Source: Haliclystus octoradiatus
Lineage: Eukaryota > Cnidaria > Staurozoa > Stauromedusae > Haliclystidae
Reading direction: 5' to 3'
DNA length: 64,000 nucleotides
Assembly: GCA_916610825.1 (NCBI GenBank)
Contig: OU744449.1
Location: 24,565,793-24,629,792, forward strand
In this document: positions 43,196 to 64,000 of the stretch, one piece after another
Position numbering within the stretch: the first letter of the stretch is position 1
Layout of the letters: each line of letters begins with the position of its first letter
Program-made: the position numbers and the translations under genes
The notes under the pieces: generated by a model
The model's database searches: none
The model's input: only the letters and a program-made list of their open reading frames with translations
Told to the model about the DNA's origin: nothing

Positions 43196-44265
43196 CTGGT
43201 AAACAAAAACAGTTACTACTTCACAAGGATACGGAGGTTCTATAATCTATATGCAGTAGTCTGGGAACTGTACAATTTTCGAATCAACAGGAAATTTGAA
43301 GATGAATTATATAGCAGAATTCACATTATTAGATTTATCGTTAAGAAGAATATGTATGAGTAGCTTGAGAGTTACATTGTTCAATTGTCAGTAAGGACTA
43401 GATTAGAGATTCAGATTTAGAACATTACGCTAGCGCGATAATTAGATATGCACAACTAAATGTGATGTAAACAATAAACATTTGAATACGTAGATATTCA
43501 ATCTATACTTTTAATAATAATGCTAAAGCTTAGTTAACAATTTTTTTATTTTATTTTTTTTATTTATCATTTTTCCAAGAACCGGGTAAGCTTACAGCTT
43601 TTTTTCACCGGGGTGGTTGGTTAATTTGTTAGTATTTTGAAGCTTGTGTGCGTTTAATAGCCGGATGCCCTTCCTGACGCCAACCTATAGTGCTTCGGAC
43701 AGGGATTGAACCCGAGACCCTGCGGGCCGTGGTCCAACACCCTAGCCACTACACCAAGGCCGCACTTACATTAAACTGCTGAATAATGTATCAAATATAC
43801 ATTATAAATAGCCTTAGCACTGAATGTATAATCAGTAGGACGTATAGGAGCATTAAAGTTTAAAACAAAAGTCATTAGACAACGATCTGTGAGATTTGTG
43901 TACATTTTTAGATATAAAATTAAAACAGATTTGTTGTATGTGGAGATTGTTTGTCTAAGCGCAGCCTTCAACGTTTTCGCTTCTAATCAACAAGAAAACC
44001 TAGTCCGATAATCAAGGGGTGATTGGTTTATCAATTTATGTTTAAATGGCTATATTTAGTCGTGAATAAATCTGATCTGATTAAATACGTGAAAAAGAAT
44101 ATAATTCCTGTCAATGCTCTCCTTTCTTCAAATTCAGAATACATATTCTGAATTTCAGATTTAGGAAACTTTGAATTCTTTTTTTATCTGATTAAAATTT
44201 GAGAAAGAGAATATAAATTCTTTATATGTCCTCAATTTGTCAAATTCAGAATACATATTCTTTTT
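43196..44265. other. Upstream flank of the L1-domain gene; first exon expected here or further right
   Basis: Apart from the SINE B copy at 43552-43764, no repeat or exon is certain. At 44120-44260 there are two similar segments with 'aaattcagaatacatattct', a local duplication. Confidence 0.4.
43552..43764 (-). repeat. tRNA-derived SINE, family B copy 2
   Basis: Inverse orientation: the tail 'accgggtaagcttacagctt' and 'caccggggtggttggttaat', the body 'tgcccttcctgacgccaacc', then a head with an inverted B box (GGATTGAACCC) and A box ending 'ccaaggccgc'. Confidence 0.88.
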
Positions 44266-44555
44266 ATTAACTACAGAATGAGATTCAGATTGGCTCCATT
44301 GAATTCAAGAAGAACATCATTGTCACATGAATTCATGTTTTTTGAATCCTAATCTGGATTACATGAACTCAGAATAAAAGGATTAAGCTAGATCCGTGCT
44401 CAATTTCAGATTTGGATCGCCACGGAATTATTTAGTGACGATTTGATATATTAAATCAAAAACTAGTTCGAATAATTTGACTTTTCAAAACATTCAATAA
44501 TAATTATCACATAAGTTTATTATACTCATTGAATTATTGGTTAGCAATAATATAT
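44266..44555. repeat. 5' flank of tRNA-Val, also present inverted at 51475-51770
   Basis: About 285 bp from 'actacagaatgagattcaga' to 'ggttagcaataatatat' match the reverse complement of 51475-51770 with moderate divergence. The homology stops within the first bases of the tRNA gene. Confidence 0.8.
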
Positions 44556-44628
44556 GTCACCGTAGTGTAGTGGTTATCACGTGCGCTTCACACGCGCAAG
44601 GTCCCCGGTTCGAGCCCGGGCGGTGACA
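44556..44628 (+). tRNA. trnV-CAC: tRNA-Val (anticodon CAC)
   Basis: A 73-nt sequence folds into a standard cloverleaf without intron: acceptor stem GTCACCG/CGGTGAC with discriminator A; D arm with GTGGTTATCAC; anticodon stem TGCGC/GCGCA with loop TTCACAC, placing anticodon CAC at 44589-44591; and T arm CCCGG/CCGGG with TTCGAGC. The A box and B box (GGTTCGAGCCC) are internal. Oligo-T follows at 44630, a Pol III terminator. It decodes GUG. No 3' CCA is encoded, as expected for eukaryotes. Confidence 0.96.
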
Positions 44629-44640
44629 TTTTTTCTTTTA
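44629..44640 (+). terminator. Pol III terminator of tRNA-Val
   Basis: An oligo-T run ('tttttt' then 'ctttt') immediately follows the tRNA 3' end. Confidence 0.8.
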
Positions 44641-45198
44641 AGTGGGAAAAACCTTTGAAATGTAGGCCTATTTGAGTCTGAAAATTACAATAAGTAATTT
44701 TATTTCGATCTGGAATTTTCTTGTTGGTGTAATTTAACATGAAAGAGGTGTTTTAGGCCAAATCTTGCTGAGAACAAAAAGAGACTGGATCTAGATTTAT
44801 GACGTAAAACTAAGAACGAAATTTATTTTTTTCGTAGAGAAACGTATATGACTGTCATACAATATTTTTCTTTTACTTAACACAACTCAGTAACCTGACA
44901 CGCAAGTTTATTCTAGGCAAGGTTGAAGCCCAAACCATATATACAATCATTCTATTCTCAAAACCCTCCGAATTAGAGCTTTAAAAAGGCAATTGCTTTT
45001 GAGGTGACTGTCCAAGGAATGATTTTTTGTGTGACATAAAAAGACAGAAATAAAGAAATATAATCCCTTTCGACAAACCACAAGCAAACTAAATACGCAT
45101 GTTTGAATCAAATTTGAGGATTACTCTACAGAGATGTGCTGCTGCTTGTCACCCATTAGCCACAAGCGCTATATATTGGTCTGAGACATGGGTGGATT

Positions 45199-45370
45199 CA
45201 GGGTCCGACAAAAGGTTCGGTCTCTGGAATCCTAGAGACATTTCAAGATTTTCTTCAGAATTTTTTTGTTGAGGTTTGATCAAAAAATCATAAAAATATT
45301 AATCTTCTTCTAAATTTTCTCTAACCTTCCGGATTGTAGGATTCCAGGATCCCTACTTTTGTCGGACCTT
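45199..45370. repeat. MITE family T2 copy
   Basis: 'cagggtccgacaaaaggttc' at the left and 'acttttgtcggacctt' at the right are terminal inverted repeats. The body contains 'gtttgatcaaaaaatcat'. Intergenic. Confidence 0.85.
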
Positions 45371-46327
45371 GGGTGGATTAAATAGGCATAGGCTAGTAAC
45401 TCAGCAATTCGACTTTTTTATCATATCCCATATTTTTTCAAAAATAGAAACTCATTTTGTTGTGGTCTGTGGAGTTGTGGAAGGCTAGAATTTGACACCA
45501 GACAGGTGATCATTTGTGAAAAATAATAATGCATAGTACAAAAACAAGCGCACACAAGTTATTAATCAGAAAAATAGATGTGATTTGGATTTTGTTTTTC
45601 TGGACACAGACATTCACATTTCCTATTTCCACAAAACTTTCCAACGGCAAGCATGTTGGATGTAGCAATTGACGTAGGACTTCTTGAAGTTAGAAAAATT
45701 GCTTGCCATCATTCAAAGGTGACTTTAACACCAATTCGACAAATTGATCAAATCGCTAAGCGAAATGCGAACGCAGTTACGTCGGAACGTAATCTACGTA
45801 AACCTTCTATTCTATGATATTGTCCACCTTTAGGAATTAAATTCATATTAAACTCTTAAATGGATTATAACTCGCTGAAGTTAAGGGGAATTCAAAGACA
45901 GAAAGCGTATAATACCTGTTTTGCATCGACTGTGCTTTCTCTTTTAACTTGCTTCGTGACAGCCATCTTGCAAACATGTGCTTGCACAATAAATCCAATC
46001 GAATTGCAAAACGAGTTTAGGGAAGCAATCGGATCCGCTGTCCCATAAACAAGGGCCGGGGGCAATTATTTTAACAACCCACGCAGGGAAGTCAATTTAC
46101 ACTGAATCCCGATATAAAAGTGGGGTTTTCTTGTATTTTATAGCCTGCCTGGCCAAACCCTACTTTTTCAAATGTACACCCTATTCTGAACAACCAGTAT
46201 CATTTGGACTTATCAAGATATTCATAACATCATTAATGTATAAATATACTGTTCTTAGCTGCAAACTTATAAAGACAAAAGCTTAGTTATAGCAAAGCTG
46301 GTATGACAGCTAGGATCTTAGCCTGCC
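45371..46327. other. Intergenic sequence with short unassigned ORFs
   Basis: Short open frames on both strands between about 45650 and 46048 have somewhat coding-like composition, but none matches a family I know and no splice structure supports them. I leave them unannotated. Confidence 0.35.
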
Positions 46328-46347
46328 TGCAGACTCACTGTCAAAAC
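46328..46347. repeat. Half-copy of the 7047 hairpin MITE, left flank of the MULE
   Basis: 'tgcagactcactgtcaaaac' matches one arm of the hairpin at 7047-7119. The other arm is not found beside it, so the MULE probably interrupts this copy or lies at its edge. Confidence 0.45.
46340..46347. repeat. Candidate left target-site duplication of the MULE (8 bp)
   Basis: GTCAAAAC recurs at 48288-48295, immediately beyond the other end. MULE transposases usually make 8-9-bp duplications. Confidence 0.5.
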
Positions 46348-46460
46348 GTAAACCAGTCATAACGTCCGTTCGCAAGAACGGCCTCGTTTTACCGCTGACC
46401 AAATCGTCCCCGGGCAGGTTCTAGTTATCTGCCCAAGTTCACGCGCGTAATAGCCAAGAC

Positions 46461-46654
46461 CGTAAACGGGCAGATTAATTTTGAGGTGCCTAAGTATTGT
46501 AAATCTTTTGGCGCTTGATTATCGGACAATAATTGAGCGCCTTTCCATTAGGCAGACCGTAAACGGGCAGATTAATTTTGAGGTGCCTAAGTATTGTAAA
46601 TCTTTTGGCGCTTAATTATCGGACAATAATTGAGCGCCTTTCTATTAGGCTGAT
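46461..46654. repeat. Two 97-bp tandem repeats in the MULE subterminal region
   Basis: 'gaccgtaaacgggcagatta' starts both units, which end 'gagcgcctttc(c/t)attagg'. The units differ at two or three positions. Subterminal repeats often bind transposase. Confidence 0.8.
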
Positions 46655-46785
46655 TTCGATCCCATTTTAAAACAAAGGACTGAAAACATATAAAAAGGTA
46701 AACTGTTCAGAAATAATTCATTCTCTAGTTAGAATTAATTGAGTAATACCAGTATCTCAGTTACTATTATTATATTATTATTATT

Positions 46786-47601
46786 ATGGCTGAGCTATGC
46801 TTATTTTGTGAAAAGAATGTCAGTGCCAGACAAGAGGCCCTGTTATGTGATCGAGAACAAAGAAAGATTACAAGAAGAGGCCCTCTTATGTCATCGAGAA
46901 CAAAGAAAGATTACAAGAAGGTTTTTAAGAAGGTAAAACAGCTCACCGAGACTCAAAATGTTGAGCAGATCGTGGTAGATTTTGAGATGGCTGTATGGAC
47001 AGCTATACCTAGTGTACTTCCCTCTGTCACTGTTCGTGGTTGTTCATTTCATTGGGGACAATGCATATGGCGAAAGATTCAAGACCTTGGTCTCTCTACG
47101 GCATACCGCACGGATGATGGAACACGCAAGCTATGCAGGAAACTGTTGTCACTGCCATTCCTGCCTCATGAGCATATCATTCCTATGTTTGAGAAGTTAG
47201 AGGCCCAGGCTAATAATGAAAAACTCAAAGCCTTGACCTCATACATTCGTAGCCAATGGATGGAAAACTCAGTATGGAAGCCATCGACCTGGAGTGTGTA
47301 CCGTCAGCCGATTCGTACCAATAACGACGTGGAAGGTTGGCATGGAGCATTAAATCGTCATGCCCGCCGTGGAAACCTATCGTTTTACCTGTTGGTGAAA
47401 CTACTCCATGAAGAATCAAAAATCGTGGATATTCAAGTGCGTCTCATATCAGATAACAAACTCAGAAGAAGGCAACGCAAGCAATACCAAATCATGCAAG
47501 GACAACTACATGAGATATGGGACTCTTACTCAAATGGAGAACTAAATGCCTGTCAACTTTTGAAGAAATGTTCCCACTTGGTTGTAACACCCGAAATCTG
47601 A
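46786..47601 (+). CDS. Truncated MULE transposase (271 aa)
   Basis: This is the C-terminal part of a Mutator-like (MULE domain) transposase, which cuts and pastes DNA with a DDE catalytic triad. Seen: the second Asp in IVVDFEMAVWTAI, the C..H signature in RGCSFHWGQCIW, and the last Glu in RTNNDVEGWHGALNRHARR. The N-terminal MAELCLFCEKNVSARQEALL looks like the normal start of a zinc-binding N-terminus, but it is joined directly to SSRTKKDYKKVF, which normally lies beyond the first Asp. The first catalytic Asp region is therefore deleted and the protein should be inactive. The join contains a 43-bp direct duplication (46834 and 46877) that shifts frame between its copies. Confidence 0.85.
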   Translation: MAELCLFCEKNVSARQEALLCDREQRKITRRGPLMSSRTKKDYKKVFKKVKQLTETQNVEQIVVDFEMAVWTAIPSVLPSVTVRGCSFHWGQCIWRKIQDLGLSTAYRTDDGTRKLCRKLLSLPFLPHEHIIPMFEKLEAQANNEKLKALTSYIRSQWMENSVWKPSTWSVYRQPIRTNNDVEGWHGALNRHARRGNLSFYLLVKLLHEESKIVDIQVRLISDNKLRRRQRKQYQIMQGQLHEIWDSYSNGELNACQLLKKCSHLVVTPEI

Positions 47602-48170
47602 TCTTAATGGTCCGATTTCTTCAATTTAGCGGCTGCTCCAAGAGTGGCTGACGGCTTTTTTCAAAGCCATCAAACTCAGTGAAGTTTTAACTATTGCTTA
47701 CAGTCTATTTAACTATTGCGTGATTTTTGTCTCTGTCTTTCGATCTATCCCATTACTTCTTTTCTAATACTCAATTATTATAATCCACATAACCACAATA
47801 TATCATGTTTTTTTTTATTTTGAAGGGAAGTGAAGTCATGATCGAATCAAATTCAGACGATTTAAATACAAGAAACACATGACATAATGTAGTTGATAAT
47901 AAATATAATTTTCTTCGTTACATACATTATATAATTTATATTGAATGATATGTCGATTTTGATTTATGTATCTGGCTTCATATTCATAACCAGTCTTTAG
48001 TTCCTAACTTCTTCTCTTCGAGTTTACATTTCCCTTCATTTAATTTGAAATTTGATCACTCAAACAGAAACAGTACATGAATTAGTAGAAATTATTTGAT
48101 AAGAGATTGATTGATAAAAACAAATATAAACTTTCACTAAATACCTTTAATTTATGTCATATTATTCCCG
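47602..48170. other. MULE 3' non-coding interior
   Basis: AT-rich sequence between the transposase stop and the GC-rich right TIR. No further ORF of interest. Confidence 0.5.
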
Positions 48171-48295
48171 AGAACGTTATGGTAAGCCAAACCGGGGTGG
48201 TTATAGTGACCCAGGGACGTCTTGACCCTGACGGGGACGTTGTCGTAGCGGGGCCGATATTGCGAACGGACGTTATGCCTGGCAAGCGTCAAAAC

Positions 48296-49119
48296 TTGAT
48301 AGAACCATAGTTAATAGTTTATAGAGATAAACCCAGACAAATTGATACGAAAGGACATTAAATAGTCTGCTTTTCATGGGATGTTTCACAAAATGTTCTG
48401 TTTTTAAGGTGGTACATAAACTGTTCATGAACTCATAAATTTATAGAAAGCGAAATCATAATATGACCACAAATGTTTTGTAATGTAAGAAATTGTGATC
48501 AGGATATCATATCACAATAAATCATTTCTATATCAAAACCATCAAAGATTAATAGACAGACATGGGAATTCAAAATTTGAAAATAGTCTGAAATCCATGA
48601 TATCTTGATAAATTTCAATGGGAAAGAGTGATAAATAGAGTTTCACAAGGGTAGAAATAGTCTGAAATTCACTAAAAGTCTGAAAATTCTCATGTCTGAA
48701 TAGAGGATAGTAGAAATGAAATAAAAATAAAACTCAAACAACAACACATTCTGTCATGATAGGTCGAGAATCTGCATACCGGTATTCATTTTAGACAATA
48801 TAGTACAAAAATACAACAAGTAAATAATGGTCTAGTTATTAATTGATATACAAATAATAATTCATAATAATTCATAATAATCTATTCCATTATTTAATTT
48901 GAAGCATATTATCCATCCACAATAAAACCATAAAAATAAAACTGCCAATATTTTGGTAGTCAAAAATATTACAAATTGCACATAATTAGATATAATATGA
49001 ATATAATATATATATACTAAACTGTACAACATGCTTATATAATATATAATATCATTAATGATTATAATGTGTTCATGATCGTCACAGTAAAACGTGACAT
49101 TAAATTACACTATTTTCTC
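48296..49119. other. AT-rich gap downstream of CNOT3
   Basis: No gene is seen. A short GTTCATGAAC motif occurs at about 48420, and imperfect local repeats ('tctgaaatcc', 'tctgaaattc') at 48580-48700. Confidence 0.45.
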
Positions 49120-49125
49120 TTTATT
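49120..49125 (-). terminator. Possible CNOT3 poly(A) signal
   Basis: AATAAA on the minus strand, about 190 bp downstream of the CNOT3 stop codon. Confidence 0.45.
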
Positions 49126-49317
49126 GACAACTAGATGGCAGTTTGTTTTTAGAAAGTTCAAATGATGCATTTTTCCATTTAAGAGTGGATCTCTAGTAGA
49201 TGGGTGTTTTAATAAACAGTTTCTTTCGCAGATGTGTGTTGTATGTGCATTAATTAAACACAACGATAAACTGAAAGAATCAGAAATGTCTAAATACATA
49301 GCATGCATTAAAAAATG

Positions 49318-63828
<14,511 letters not shown>

Positions 63829-64000
63829 CTGGAATAGAATTCAAATAGATTTCTAACCAGGAAGCCAAACGTTAATCAGTAAAATATATCAAACAATCAA
63901 ATGTTGTATTATAGAGTTTCAGCTGATATTTTATTGAAAGTTGATACCGTTGTTGTTGATGATTGTCAGCTGATGTTGATCCTGCTAACTGAAAACTCTG
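63829..64000 (-). other. CNOT3 intron sequence running off the window
   Basis: The next upstream CNOT3 exon should encode the block before DQFECE. I found no convincing match in these last 170 bases, so it is probably beyond the edge. Confidence 0.5.

Larger units (their letters stand above)
46348..48287 (+). mobile_element. MULE-type DNA transposon, internal deletion derivative (~1.94 kb)
   Basis: The ends are inverted repeats: the left contains CATAACGTCCGTTCGCAA (46358 on), and the right contains TTGCGAACGGACGTTATG (48260 on). Similarity continues about 55 bp inward. The ends are GC- and CpG-rich against an AT-rich interior. A 97-bp segment inside the left end is tandemly repeated (about 46461-46557 and 46558-46654; 'cgtaaacgggcagattaatt'). 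Inside is a MULE transposase ORF lacking its N-terminal catalytic part. Candidate 8-bp target duplications flank it. It is likely immobile on its own but could be mobilised in trans. Confidence 0.75.

Noticed and set aside
45650-46048. Short ORFs on both strands that could be the missing first exon of the L1-domain gene or a small gene
   Set aside because: None fits the expected sequence before the 43195 exon or leaves the required phase-0 donor, and I recognise no family.

Overview
This is AT-rich animal nuclear DNA. It holds four conserved eukaryotic genes split by many GT-AG introns, embedded in a dense population of transposable elements. No bacterial feature is present. The gene set (Axin, mLST8, CNOT3 and a ribosomal L1-domain protein), the long introns, tRNA-derived SINEs, a Ty3/gypsy element and TTAGGG-type interstitial repeats point to an invertebrate metazoan. 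A tunicate or another non-vertebrate deuterostome is possible, but the sequence alone does not settle it.

Layout. 1-12,000: repeats only, except a likely terminal exon of an unidentified + strand gene (927-1005) and a small non-autonomous LTR element (7120-8375). 12,792-17,933 (+): complete Axin gene in six coding exons (738 aa; RGS domain, DIX domain and an N-terminal tankyrase-binding motif). 18,100-22,380: repeats, including an (AAT)n tract, a (TACA)n tract and foldback elements. 22,383-36,380 (-): complete mLST8 gene in ten coding exons (313 aa). One of its introns holds a full-length, open-frame Ty3/gypsy retrotransposon (27,210-31,663), flanked by a 213-bp direct duplication of intron sequence. 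39,059-43,195 (-): RSL1D1-like ribosomal L1-domain gene with five exons found and the first exon not located. 44,556-44,628 (+): tRNA-Val(CAC). 46,348-48,287: MULE DNA transposon deletion derivative. 49,318-63,828 (-): the 3' fifteen coding exons of CNOT3 (604 aa), which runs off the right edge.

The cellular genes are housekeeping or signalling genes that act in separate pathways: Axin in the Wnt beta-catenin destruction complex, mLST8 in the TOR complexes, CNOT3 in CCR4-NOT deadenylation and the L1-domain protein in nucleolar ribosome biogenesis. Nothing suggests they form a functional cluster. All exon joins were checked by hand for reading frame, and the summed coding lengths are exact multiples of three (2217, 942, 729 and 1815 nt).

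The mobile-element landscape is the most unusual part. It contains two tRNA-derived SINE families, at least two TIR-ended MITE families with many copies, several foldbacks, a TRIM primed by tRNA-Trp, a gypsy element primed by tRNA-Ser, a MULE derivative, a LINE 3' remnant, and a composite TIR element carrying tRNA-like and telomere-like sequence.
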